Positions 43,667 through 54,245 of a stretch of 64,000 nt of DNA are shown here, one piece after another (positions within the stretch are counted from its first letter, which is position 1; each line of letters begins with the position of its first letter). Source of the DNA: Passalora sequoiae. Lineage: Eukaryota; Ascomycota; Dothideomycetes; Mycosphaerellales; Mycosphaerellaceae. The stretch lies in NCBI GenBank assembly GCA_013248845.1, contig WSQC01000013.1, positions 434,001 to 498,000 of the forward strand. Reading direction: 5' to 3'. The position numbers and the translations under genes were made by a program. The notes beneath the pieces are model-generated. The model was not told the DNA's origin. It did no database searches and saw only the letters and a list, made by a program, of their open reading frames with translations.

Positions 43667-43966
43667 CTAGAAGTCAAGACTACGAAGACTCGCGTTCTTA
43701 GCGGCATTGTTCGTTGCCAGAGTTTTGACCATGTAGAAGTCGAGATTGCGCAACGGCTCATCATTGGCAGCAGTCGGCGTCCTGGCCACGCGAAAGTCGA
43801 GGTTGCGAAGTGATGCGTTCTCAGCGGCACAAGGCGACATGATTATGCAGAGGTGGAGGTCTCGAAGTCGTGCTTCGGTATGGCGACATGGTCTTTCTGC
43901 TGAAGTGGTGCCATTTGGTGAAATGATCGTCCATAAATCGCCAAGCGTATTGCTGCAGTACGGCAC
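43667..43966 (-). other. possible short repeat-coding remnant (LRNLDF repeats)
   Basis: A 99-aa frame whose C-terminal half contains three LR[NS]LDF motifs, KNASLRSLDF, NDEPLRNLDF and ENASLRNLDF, plus a diverged LRDLHL, spaced about 20 codons. The underlying DNA is a degenerate tandem repeat of about 57-66 nt. I cannot tell whether it is an expressed exon, a gene remnant or a non-coding repeat. Confidence 0.4.
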
Positions 43967-44140
43967 TCAGACCTGGCTGGGTTTCGAATTGAGATTCGAA
44001 TTGGGATTTGAAGGACAGGTGCAGCGTAGGTTCGGCGATTTCTGCCGCCAGTAGCTGAAGAAAGGAGGCTTGGCGAGGTTTTTTCGATGCAGCATCTACG
44101 TGTTTCTCTCACTTGCTGCATTCCCACGAGCACGCCTTTA

Positions 44141-46002
44141 TCATAATGGGCTGCGAGGACTCTTCGGGCTCTGTGGTGGACTGAAGTGCGATGAAGACCT
44201 CCGCCACTCGCTCGCCCATACCTCGCTATGTCTGCCACCATCAGAATGGGCGGTCGGCGTGACCGTCGCACTATGATCGTTGACGTCGGCAGAATGTGTC
44301 TGGATGTGCAAGTCCGATGTCTGCTGCCTTGTAGCCGCCTCCGCACTTGACAGTGATGACTCTCTTTTGCGGAAATCCTCTTCCGTTTCAGTACCGTGCG
44401 TTTGTAGCTCCACAACCGCCATGCTTTGCCTTCTTGTATTTGCCTTATCGTAGCGACCAAGCCTGCTCCAGGGCATCAAGAGAGTTACTGCGAGAAGCGT
44501 CGCTCCCAGCCAGGCCACCACGCCAACACCAATGAAGAACCAATTGCCGGTCGTGGTGTACCCAATGGCGACATAGTCAGCCAAGAACACGACGACTGCT
44601 GTGGCGGCTACTCCTGCATGGCACATCCACACCAGCAGATGGAAAAGTTTTGACGTGTATAGCATGGCTTTCAGCTGTATGCGTTGGGGCGCCAGCTCTC
44701 TCCGCGGTGGCGGCCGATATGCAGCCATGAACTGTATGAGCGGTTGTTCAGACAAATGTCCACTATGCGAGTCATATCTCATGCTCGCCATGGCTGCGCT
44801 GTATGGGTCTGAGCTACCTCGGTCTGTGTATAGTGCTTCGTCCTCGGTGCCCTCGATCAAACCGATATGTTCCGCGATCGCGCCAAGTGGTTGCACTAGT
44901 AGTATCAGAGGTACCAATTGGCCGAACCCAAAGTCATCCTCGCTGTCAGCGATAGTCGGATCTATCTTCTGAACGATAGAACGCGGTATAAGAATCTGCA
45001 TCACCCCATATATGAAGCCGAGGAGTGAAAGCCATAGAGCTGCTGCGAAGCTTCCAAGAGTCTCCAATGAAGCGGTAAGAGGGAGATATATAGCAAGGCA
45101 TAATCGGAAATATCCAAGCCATACCAAGCCCCCATGCTGTTCATATCTTCTGGCTGCCCATACAAGCATCTTTTCCAGGTATGTGTCGACAGGATTGCGG
45201 AACCAACACTCGAAGCGCGTCCGAACGGGCATAAACATACCTCCCAGCTTCCAGATGTACGAGACAATTATTACGACGAAGGATAATGCAGAATCTGGAT
45301 TGTTTCCATCACCTGAGCAGAGTGGCGTTAGCTGAAGCTCATGCACAGGACGAAGAGGAGATACCTACCCTTCATCGCGCCCCAGAAACAGATTGCTGGT
45401 ACCCCAAAGGCAGACTTGCCTGGTTCATTGTGTGGATGGCCGCTCTGGTCGATATAAACTGAGACGATGTCCCAGTCGTTTGACACGGTCGGGACCAAAG
45501 CGACCAGGAGCATCACCAACAACACAAGCATCCCGAGGACTCTCCACCACATGACCCCCTGGTGGTAGTGTAAGAAAGGCCTCAGCAGTGTCAGGGCCGA
45601 TAGATGCACGCTGGACGACATCCACGCCAGATACACGACAATCTGGAAGTGGTAGACGGAAATGGTTCCTGCTCGTAGTCCATTGAATCCCGCAGCCAAG
45701 ATGGCGATTCCCGTGACTATCTGCTGGTCACTCAACGTAAGCACTGCTTTGCGTAAAGCCATATGGCTTCGTAGGTATTGTGATGCCCGGGACGGTACCC
45801 GCAGTATCAGTCTGTCGACGGGGCGAAGAAGGCCCTCGTCGACCAGTCCAAACGCGTAAGCTGAGAGGGTAGCCAGAAGTGTTGCAGCCGCACTGAAGAT
45901 GAAGGCGATTATGACACCGATGCCCGCGACCTCCGCATCACCTGTCGTGGCAGTGCCGTACTGGATAAGTTCCCAGCATGCTGTCTTGTTCCTGGTCTGC
46001 AT
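44141..46002 (-). CDS. uncharacterised fungal multi-pass membrane protein
   Basis: Integral membrane protein of unknown function, 601 aa from exons 46002-45369 and 45312-44141 (56-nt intron; the join reads WGAMKGDGNNPDSA). The start MQTRNKTACWELIQYGTATTGDAEVAGIGVIIAF places the conserved DAEVAGIGV block right before the first membrane helix, as in many Pezizomycotina proteins of this unnamed family. About seven hydrophobic helices are visible: GIGVIIAFIFSAAATLLATL, IVTGIAILAAGF, FQIVVYLAWMSSSV, VLGMLVLLVMLLVALV, LSFVVIIVSYIW, then two late ones, VAATAVVVFLADYVAIGY and WFFIGVGVVAWLGATLLAVTL. A cytosolic Ser/Thr/Pro-rich tail ends SPPQSPKSPRSPL, a likely phosphorylation region. No transporter or enzyme signature was recognised. 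Confidence 0.85.
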
Positions 46003-46863
46003 CGTGAGAATGGCATTGGCGACACCACAGCCATGTCAGTAGCGAAGAATAATCCATCGGTGGGCTTTGGAAATCGATTGAGAAAAAGATGCTGCCAATG
46101 AAACACTTATTCCATGACTGATGTCTGTTGGCCGGTAACAACCTAAACGTTCTGTGCATAGTCTTTGTGTACAGGCCACTTGCATGATTGGCAGAGTTTA
46201 CGTGACTCTCCTATTTGTCCGAGCACATCTATTGTGCAAGGACACAGATCAATGATGCATGATATTGCGCAGCATTGAGTGGCTGAAGAAGAGAGCCGTA
46301 CGATGATAAGAGTGTTTTGAAAACATAAGATGGAACGAAGGACGCCCCGGAGAGTGTTGCTGAAATCTTGTTATGCTCATATCCGTGCCTGATAGTTCTA
46401 TGCCGCACGGGGCGAGCTCTCAAGCGGGTCTATCCGTAGAACCATCATACGTAGCTTTCCGATCGTCGGCTCGTCGCTGCCTCTAACCTGTTCTTTTGCT
46501 AACTTCTGATGGTGCCCTTGAGAAAAGCTCTTCTCTGACCTCACTTGCGCACGGTCGTTTCTCGTCAACACTTGTTAATCCACATTCGTCTGATCACCTC
46601 GCACTCGAGGCAGCGAGAGGCTTGTGGTTACGAGACAGCCGAGGCAGCTGCTCTATCAGGCCACGACCGACAAAGCTGGTGGCGACGATGGCGACGATAG
46701 CGACGATAGCGACTTTCGGCACTACCATTGCGAGTACTAATGCCTCGCCATCGCCATAGGTAGGAGTCTGGTCTCCCGTTATTTTCATATCTCGTGTCGC
46801 TACTTTCGATTCTTCCAGAGACGAAGTCTATGTACTTTCGTACATTGACGAGAAGACCACAGC
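46003..46863. other. intergenic with short GAC-GAT-GGC tandem repeat
   Basis: Between the membrane protein and the peroxidase pseudogene. Contains a 9-nt tandem repeat at about 46681-46713 (GACGATGGC/GACGATAGC). No gene is supported. Confidence 0.5.
46681..46713. repeat. 9-nt tandem repeat
   Basis: About three and a half copies of GACGAT[GA]GC in tandem, in non-coding DNA. Confidence 0.7.
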
Positions 46864-47743
46864 ATGTCGAGAAAGGGCGACTACATAGCAGTCCGCAAGG
46901 ACATCGCGGCACTCCTCTGCAAACCAGAATTCGATGACGGCTCAGCTGATCTCGTGCTGGTCCGGCTGGCGTGGCACAGCGCGGGCACTTACGATTGGGC
47001 GACTGATACGGGCGTTTAAACGGAGCTGGTGCGAGATATGAGCACGAAAGCAGTGCTGGGCTACAACACGCCTGTGTCTCCCTCGAGCCGATCAAGGAGA
47101 AGCATTCGTGGATAACACACTCGGACTTGTGGACGCAGTAGAGGCAATCAAGCAGATGGATGGTTCCGAGATACATTGTCAGCCCGGGCGAAACCGATCA
47201 TGTGGACTATAGCAAACTGCCATCCAGAGGCAGGCTGCCAGATGGCACACAAGGGAGCGATCATCGCACGCACAAATTTTTATCGCACGGGCTTCAATGA
47301 CCGGGAGATTGTAGCGCTCTCTGGCGCGCACAATCTAGGACGTATTCATGCACAAAGAAACGGTTTCGATGGTGCATGGGCGAACAATCCGACGCGCTTT
47401 GCGAACACGTACTTCAAGCTCATGCTGCGCAGAGATTAGCGCGAGAAGGGTTCTGGATGATAGGGTTCGGCAGTTCGTATACTATGATAAAGATGCTGAG
47501 GAGGAACTGATGATGCTTCCTACCGACCTTGCGCTGGGGAGCGACCCGAACTTCAGACCATGGGTGGAGCTTCATGCCAAGAATAAGGAAAGATTTTTGG
47601 CAGACTTTGCCAAGGTCTTCGGGGAAGCTGGTGGGGTTGGGTATCAGGCGCGATCACAGTGGCAAGGTGGTGAACACCGAAAACCGTCTGGGAGGGTACA
47701 TATTCGCGCCCAAGAAGCCTGCTCAGCCTGGATTACCGGCTGA
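46864..47743 (+). pseudogene. decayed class I haem peroxidase (cytochrome c peroxidase-like)
   Basis: Clear but broken relative of fungal cytochrome c peroxidases. It begins at ATG 46864 with DYIAVRKDIAALL and keeps the distal-haem block LVRLAWHSAGTYD (Arg and His). It then meets TAA at 47017-47019, where the family has GGSNGAG. Further pieces follow in shifted frames: GAGARYEHES, LEPIKEKHSWITHSDLW, GFNDREIVALSGAHNLGR with the proximal His, NNPTRFANTYFKLML, and ELMMLPTDLALGSDPNFRPWV. At least one TGG appears changed to TAG just after FKLMLRRD, and several one-base indels shift frame. Intact enzymes of this class are roughly 300-370 aa. No splicing scheme I tried repairs all breaks, so I call it a pseudogene. 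Confidence 0.85.
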
Positions 47744-48063
47744 AGTAGATCGAATTGGTGCGACCGAGCCATTGCGTTGCGAAAATGAGGAGCATCAAAC
47801 AGGGGCGAGATTGTGATCTGCCTGTTCGCTAGTGCGTCAACATATACAATTATAGCAACGGGATGGGTTTTGAAGCGTGATATCAAGGCCGAATACATGA
47901 GATAGACATAGATGAGCTACCAAAAGCTGTCATACCGCATTGATATTATCATTAGCCACGTCCGAACCCGCGGCTCGTGTCAAGTTTGTCTTCGAACGCC
48001 CACATCGATCGCTATCCGACAACGCCATGCCAAAAGTGCACTCGATACCAAGAATGGGAAGGA
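47744..48063. other. spacer, nothing recognised
   Basis: Between the peroxidase pseudogene and the 3' end of the P450 gene. No gene seen. Confidence 0.5.
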
Positions 48064-50077
48064 CTAATCTTCGTAAGCACCTGCTATCGCGCCAGCATCA
48101 ACCTGGAAACCAGTGTTCAGGAATGCGTCCTTAGCTGTTTCCTCCTTTCGGTCGGTGACGACGAAGTTCATATCCTCGTGCACATAGAACCCAACGACCA
48201 TTTCTTTGAAGGGTTTGGCAAGACTGCATGGCTGCAGGTTGAAGCGAAGCAGTGTCTCAATGATGGCCTTGTTGAGCTCCATTGTTGCAACGCCGCGGCC
48301 TAGGCAGCCAAAGCGTCCGTAACCAAAGCACAACGACACTGTCTCTGTCATTCTGGTGATACGGTCTCGCTCCCTATCGCTAGAGTCACGAGGCAACCAT
48401 CGTTCCGGCCTATAGATCTCGACGTCTGGGCCAAAGATGCTCTCGTGTCGCATCATGCCCCAGCTGTTCCAGCCGATTTGTGTGCCACCTGGCACAAACT
48501 TCTCAATGCCATCTACGTCAATCTTCACGCCGCCGTCAGGCACACGCTTGGCCAGCAAACCAGTAACTGGGGGATATATCCTAAGCCCTTCCTTGATACA
48601 AGCTTGGAGGTATGGTAGCTGCCGTGCCTCAGAGTCCTTGATCAAAGGTCGAGAAATCCTACCGGCCTCGATGCCAGCATTAGCCTCTGCCAGCAGTCGC
48701 TCTAGAACCGGTGGATTCGTCGCGACGAAATGTAACGTAAGTCGAAGAGAGGACGCTGTGCTATCGGAGCCGGCCGTGATTTGGGTGATGGTTTCACTTT
48801 CCAGCTCGCCTTGTGTCAGACCTTTACTGATGAAAGAGCCAAGCATATCTTGCCGGACCAAAGGCTTGCTGCCAAATCTTTCGCGAACTCGATCCGCAGC
48901 AAAGCCCATCACTCGGCCTAGCCCCCTTTTGTCTGTGGACTTCGGTAGCGCTGCCTTCAGTAATGGCATTTTGAGGATGTTGGTCAGCTCGGTATACACG
49001 CCAAACACAATAACGGCCGGCAAAAATGTAGCCAGGTTCGCCAGGTAGCCGAAGGGGTCCTCATCTTGATCCAAGAAGCCGAACGACTGACCAAAGGCAA
49101 TCTTAGATATCACATCGAGGGTGAAGAACGATGTCACGCGGCCAAGGTCCACAATGCGGAAGATGCCCTCTTCAGGCTTGTTCAAGTACTTGTCGCGAAT
49201 CAGGTCGTACATCTGGAGGAGCTTCTCGTCGACCTCATCTTCCAGATGCTGATTTTCCTTGCCGGAGTAGCCAGGTGCCATGCGGCTACGAATGTCGGCA
49301 TGTTTGCGCTCGTCGACGTACGATGTGATGTTATCGCGCTCTGGATGGAGCTTCAGTGCAGCATACCAAGGACCTCTGGTGAAAGTAGAGCGGACTGCAT
49401 TCATGCGTCGCAAAAGGTCCGGGTCAGTAGTGACGAGCATACCCGGAGCAACTCGCGCAGTCGAGCCTGTGACATGTGTGAGCCATTGTGCCGGCACGTA
49501 CTGTGAACCATCGCCATAGATGGTACAGTCTCTACGCTTCGAGGGCGTGTCACACACTCCATTACCGGCCCATGCTGCGAACGTGTGCGAGCAGGAAGGT
49601 TGTCTACGCAGCAAAGACTCTATACCGGTGTATTATGTGCTGTCCCGTTGGCGATTTGCTGTGCTGCAGCCTGCTGAACACAGCGACAACAGCTTTGGTG
49701 ACACACGCTTGCTTTCGTGCGATGGTGAGGATCGCTCGCTGGACGGCTATGCGCGCTTTGTGCGACATGCTCATCGAATCAAAGTCGATAAGTGAAGGTG
49801 TCACAAACGGGTTGTGCCAAGGCGTAATGGTTCGAGAAGGAGAAATGCACTCACCATACTTTCTGTTGATGTCTGTGAATATCTTGTTCATCTCGCCACT
49901 GCTCTGCACCTTGAGCAGCCATAGTCGCGACCAACCTACTGACCAGTGTCCGCCGAAATCCTTTAGAGCTCGATAGCGGCGGATATAGCGTGCAACAATG
50001 AGGGTGAAAAGTGCAACTGCCGCAATGAGTATGGCGGGCACCATGTCTGTGGCACTTGGGAATCGAGTCTCGGGCAA
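48064..50077 (-). CDS. cytochrome P450, pisatin-demethylase-like group
   Basis: ER-anchored haem monooxygenase; substrate unknown. Exons 50077-49855 and 49466-48064 give 541 aa; the join restores NRKYGSTARVAPGMLV. An N-terminal anchor MVPAILIAAVALFTLIVARYI is followed by a basic turn. The I-helix has ITAGSDSTASSLR, and the K-helix ExxR is KEGLRIYPP. The PERF-like element is YRPERWLP, and the haem loop is FGYGRFGCLGRG with Cys462. The Phe two residues before the Cys, instead of the usual Arg/His, is common in this fungal subgroup. The single intron is 388 nt, several times longer than other introns here. Its splice sites (GTGAGT and CACAG) are good and no family sequence is missing. It faces the LaeA-like methyltransferase divergently. 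Confidence 0.93.
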
Positions 50078-50474
50078 GGCGCAGTCTTTGGGGCAACCGC
50101 AGTGTCGTTCTCAGCGTTTTGCAGGTTGAAGGGTGATAGCCGCTGATAAGAAACCAAGCTGCTGGGTCGATGACTGTTGCTGCTCTGATTACTGTAATGT
50201 ACGCGTTTGTTGAGCGCAAACGCGTGATAGGTCACGAGTAGTCACTTTAGTGAATGCTTGTGCTGCCGATCAGGCACGGCATGTCCTCGAAGTGAGTTTG
50301 TCGCAGGTCAGATCGACTGTTTTACTCGCGATGGCAAGTGGAAGACAAGTGAAGACTTGCAATTGAGGTATCAACTGCGCGTGCCCACCCAATGGCACGC
50401 CATACTCTCCTCGGTTGCTAGCCATGCTGCACTGCTGAAGCGCGGCACGGCTCCGAGCCCAAGCCGGCATACTC

Positions 50475-50488
50475 AGGTACCTAGGTAG
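50475..50488. repeat. CCTAGGTA palindromic repeat, second copy
   Basis: AGGTACCTAGGTAG repeats the core of the element at 18019-18037. Confidence 0.65.
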
Positions 50489-51063
50489 TGTACATACGTG
50501 CGTACAAATTCAAGGCAGTCATGGGCCTACAACCCTCGTACAGAGACGCTACGGGGCAGACTGTCATTTAGAGGCGTGCATGAGCTCCCGGACGGCTGCA
50601 ATCGACCCATGACAGAGAGTGTGGAAACCGCAGAAGCTCTGGCCACGTAGCCACAGAGAAGCAAGGATATCTCGACCTGTCTGAGGTGCTGTGTCCGCAG
50701 CGAGTCTCCACCACTACTACTGTACATGTATGTACTGAAGCAGCTGCGGGTTGCAAGAGGTTGCAGTGACGACTGACGAGAGCGCGACTTCCGTATCCGA
50801 CCCTTATTATTATTCCTTGCACCGCGTGCTGACCCTGTCCGGACTCCGCTTGGCTGCAGGCTTAGATACCCAGCAACCGACCATTCGACCACCACAACGC
50901 TTTCTGTATAACCTTGCTAGCACGCTTCCAGCTAGGCATCTCGAAATTCTAGCCCACCATTCTTCCTCGCGAATTCGCGCCGCAAAGGTGCATCCAGTGT
51001 GCGAGCAAGTCATGTAGTAGTGCAGTCGAACAGCATGTCGCTTCCCGTCTTGCGTCAAACATC

Positions 51064-51100
51064 TCCTCTCCTCTCCCTTCTCCCTCTCTGTCTGTGTCGT
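51064..51100 (+). promoter_or_regulatory. CT-rich tract upstream of the methyltransferase
   Basis: Nearly pure pyrimidine run on the plus strand (CTCCTCTCC..CTCCCTCTCTGTCTG), about 270-310 bp upstream of the start codon. CT tracts of this kind are common just before transcription starts in filamentous fungi. Confidence 0.4.
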
Positions 51101-51371
51101 CTTTAAATCCCCGGCTCTTTAACCTTGGCTACCGTGGCGGGGCAGCCACAGATCCACCACTCCGTGGGAAACGCGCGCAAACGAGCCATCTACCACCACT
51201 CGCTCTACTGCTTCATTCTCCAAACCAGGTCTGCATGCCCGTGGATGTTTCCTGATACAGCCACGTGCCAGCGATGTATGTCTTTTGAGAGAGGAGCACG
51301 ACAACGATTAACGACAGTTTCCCCCGTAGCGCGCCTTTGAGTTTCGACCAGGAAGGAAGCGATTCGCGTGG

Positions 51372-53319
51372 ATGTCTTCCTCGGCTCCATCCTCATTAGC
51401 CGTTACCCAAAATGGCGACACGTTACTGCAGGCAGTGCAGAACGAGCTCTGCGACAAGCTCGAAAGGCATCAAGGCCATGTCGCTCCTATCGCAGGACAG
51501 GAACATCGGGCAACGGCTAGTCATGCCTCTGCTGCCGCTGTATCGGACTGCGTGGACAGCGACGTCGCTTCGGGGCCATCGACTGCAGTCGAGCCCATAG
51601 CACAATCGTCAATTCACCACCATCAAGGCGTAGATCTCGATGGCCATATGGCGGAAGAACAGGACCTAGAGCCAGATGAGATAGATACAGATAGCGCACT
51701 TGGAAGTGATACGTGGGTCCCGACCCGGATCTGATCAGGCCGAACCATGCATTGACGCGCAATATAGAACAAGCATAACTACTAGTCTAAGCGAATCAAT
51801 ATACAATTATCGCAAAGAACATGGCCGGACATATCATGGTACGTCTGCAGACTCGCAGTCAGCATCAGAAGCCAATGAGAACTGACGTTGTCTAAAAAGC
51901 ATACAAGGTCAGAAGTGCAGCCAGATTCTGCATGCCGATGCGAGCTGACGTCGCATAGGATGGCAAATACATTTTCCCGAATGATGAGCGTGAGAACGAT
52001 CGATTAGATCTGCAGCATCATCTGTTGAGGATAACGTACGCCAACAAGCTGTACTTTGCGCCTCTGGAAAAGCCAAAAAGATGCCTCGATGTCGGGACTG
52101 GGACCGGCGTACGTGTCTTAGTTCTGTGGGAGAAGGTGTGGGAAAAGTCTCTAACAAGTACCAGATATGGGCCATTGACTTTGCTGATGAGTTCCCTGAA
52201 TGTGAAGTGCTTGGCATCGATCTGAGTCCTGGTCAACCCAGTGATTATGCACTGCACCATATCGTAAATGCACAGCTAACAGGTGCTAGCTTTGGTTCCT
52301 CCTAATGTCAAATTCGTTGTTGACGATGCTGAAGATCTGTGGCTGTATGAAGATCATGAGAAGTTTGACTTCGTACATGTGAGGCTTATGTCAGGGTAAG
52401 TCTGCTAAAAATTGGGTCACGCAGGGACAGCAGCGACCTGCTCAAGACGCGACGAGGAGTGCATTGCTGCTGCTGCTTCTTCGACCTCGGTTACCCGTTT
52501 GCAAAGCATTGCTGCCTGCTTCAAATAGTGCTAACGCTCGTCTCTCTGTAGGTGCTTTTCAGACTGGCCGCATTTTATGCGACAGGCCTTCGAGTGAGTA
52601 CATGTGCTGTGCTGTGTTGAGATGGATGGCAGCTGATGCGGGCCAGCAACATCCAACCAGGTGGCTGGCTTGAGCTGCAAGACTATGGACTGCCGGTCAA
52701 GTCGTACGACGATACACACCTTGGCACAGACCTTCTGCGCTGGGGCGAACTCCTGTGTGCGGCGTCGATGAAGATGGGTCGCCCTCTAGGATCGGATGCC
52801 AGTGACAAGTTCCAAGAATGGATGGCTGAGGCCGGCTTCGTCGACATTCAAACGATGATGTTCATGTGGCCCTCGAACTCTTGGCCAAAAGACCCTTTTA
52901 TGAAGTGGGTGTCAACACTGCGCAACACGCGTTGTGGGCTACACTGACCTCTGAACAGAGAGCTTGGCAGATGGAATCAGATCAACATCATGGAAGGCCT
53001 AGAAGGCTTTTGCCTTGCGCTCTTGACTCGAGCACTGGGCTGGGACAAGGAAGAAGTCGAGATCTTTGTAGCGAAGTAAGTGGACTGAAGGATAGAATGT
53101 ATGCAGAGTCAGCGGTGCGTGAATGGAAAAGCAAACGAGGCGTTGCGCGCTGCTGCTACTGCTGCACGAACAAAGTCTGCGCGGTCGTCTTGGCTTTGGC
53201 TAACGAGCATACTTTACAGAATAACAGCAGATCTCAAGAACAAGAAGATCCATGCTTACTTTCCGATGCCAGTGGTGTTCGGCAGGAAGCCTTTGCTGGG
53301 AGAGGTGACCTTTCAATAG
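51372..53319 (+). CDS. LaeA-like SAM-dependent methyltransferase
   Basis: Class I methyltransferase of the fungal LaeA-like group; target unknown. Ten exons: 51372-51712, 51768-51838, 51900-51907, 51959-52108, 52165-52240, 52290-52395, 52552-52593, 52647-52904, 52959-53075 and 53220-53319. They total 1269 nt (422 aa), with every phase consistent. Exon 3 is only 8 nt and restores TYHAYKDGKYIFPND. The N-terminal 110 residues are disordered and end DTDSALGSDTTSITTS, a hallmark of the group. SAM-binding motif I is LDVGTGTGIWAIDFADEFP, motif II is VLGIDLSPGQP, and then come VDDAEDLW, FDFVHVRLMSG and QPGGWLELQDY. The C-terminus KKIHAYFPMPVVFGRKP is typical. Introns are 49-156 nt. Nearness to the P450 suggests a shared secondary role, but no backbone synthase is in the window. 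Confidence 0.93.
51900..51907 (+). other. 8-nt microexon of the methyltransferase
   Basis: CATACAAG lies between acceptor TCTAAAAAG and donor GTCAGA. Flanking introns are 61 nt (GTACGT, branch AACTGACG) and 51 nt (branch GAGCTGACG, acceptor GCATAG). Including it gives HAYKDGKY, the family sequence, in frame. Confidence 0.75.
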
Positions 53320-54245
53320 CCTTGCGGCCGCTGCATACTGAATGTTATGCTGATTGGTGTCGAGATACGCAAGCTACAGAAACTGGCTTACTACAGCATA
53401 ATCACAAAGCCAGATACTTGGCATTAGTGAGGCATGATCGAGGCATCGAGCAGCCAGCCGTGGACTACTTCTGGAGGCATTCAACAGCAGAATTGCTTCG
53501 TACAACAAGCATGCCGACATCGTGAAGATCGTGAGTATGTAAAATTCAGATGATTTCCAAATCTTCGTGATCTCATCGTAGAAGTGCAGCTGCTCGCCGA
53601 AATCACGGCTGCTGGTCGTGGCTCTGCAACTGCTGGTCAGCATGGTAGTATTGCCGGGCGACTTCGCAGACGCTATATACATGCTTGCTTATCGCAAGCA
53701 ACTTCCGCTCCTGTAGCCGAGTTGTTCCAATACTGCGAAGTCTGGCCGCACGGCTTCCGTTATTTGCCGCTGCAGTATAGCTTTCTAGCGCGCGAGTGGC
53801 ATGCTATTGATAAGACGGCCGCATGCAGTAGTCGCACAGCGACCAGCAACCAGCTGGCATGCCGACAGCACAGTATTATTCGTAGTGACATGTGGCGAGA
53901 CAACGTCGATGTCTCAAGTAGTGAATGTCCGCTAGGAAATGCCGTGCATGAATCTGGTCTTGCAATGGATGAGGAAGCGAGAAGGTCTTGTGGCGTGTTG
54001 TATGACTCAGCCACCACTTTCGACAAGGAAGCTGGTCGAAGTGACGCGAAGGCAGGCGCGCACGGACATCTAGGCAACGCCCTCCCCGCCGCTTGCTGCA
54101 CTCTTAAGACCGTCTGACCTTCGACAACAACTTCTCTTCCTACTTCCACATCCTCACATAATCAACCAACTTCTGTTGCACCCACTATCGCCGATACAAC
54201 CACATACCAGCAACACTCTCACGGAAACCAAACACCAACGTCAAC
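53320..54245. other. intergenic, polyubiquitin promoter side
   Basis: No gene supported between the methyltransferase stop and polyubiquitin. Most open frames are antiparallel overlaps without motifs. The final 130 bases are C/A-rich and almost free of G on plus, as expected of a highly expressed fungal 5' leader. Confidence 0.45.
54113..54245 (+). promoter_or_regulatory. C/A-rich G-poor 5' leader of polyubiquitin
   Basis: The segment before the start codon is dominated by C, A and T with few G, typical of unstructured leaders of strongly translated fungal genes. The exact transcription start is unknown. Confidence 0.4.

Larger units (their letters stand above)
50078..51371. promoter_or_regulatory. 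divergent promoter region, P450 / methyltransferase
   Basis: A 1.3-kb spacer between two divergent starts. It contains a copy of the CCTAGGTA palindrome (50475-50488) and a pyrimidine-rich tract at about 51064-51100, followed by TTTAAATC and CTTTAAC. Confidence 0.45.

Noticed and set aside
52636..52646. Start of methyltransferase exon 8 at ATG 52636 (MRASN) or after GGATGGCAG
   Set aside because: Neither is phase-compatible with exon 7. The acceptor GGGCCAG at 52646 gives QAFDNIQPGGWLELQD in frame.
53096..53115. A second 8-nt microexon (AGTCAGCG) near the methyltransferase 3' end
   Set aside because: It would need a 31-nt upstream intron, too short for splicing. A single 144-nt intron (53076-53219) gives AKITADLKNKKIHAYFP without it.
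53584..54117. 177-aa plus-strand frame before polyubiquitin
   Set aside because: No motif and an overlapping antisense frame of similar quality; composition is not convincingly coding.
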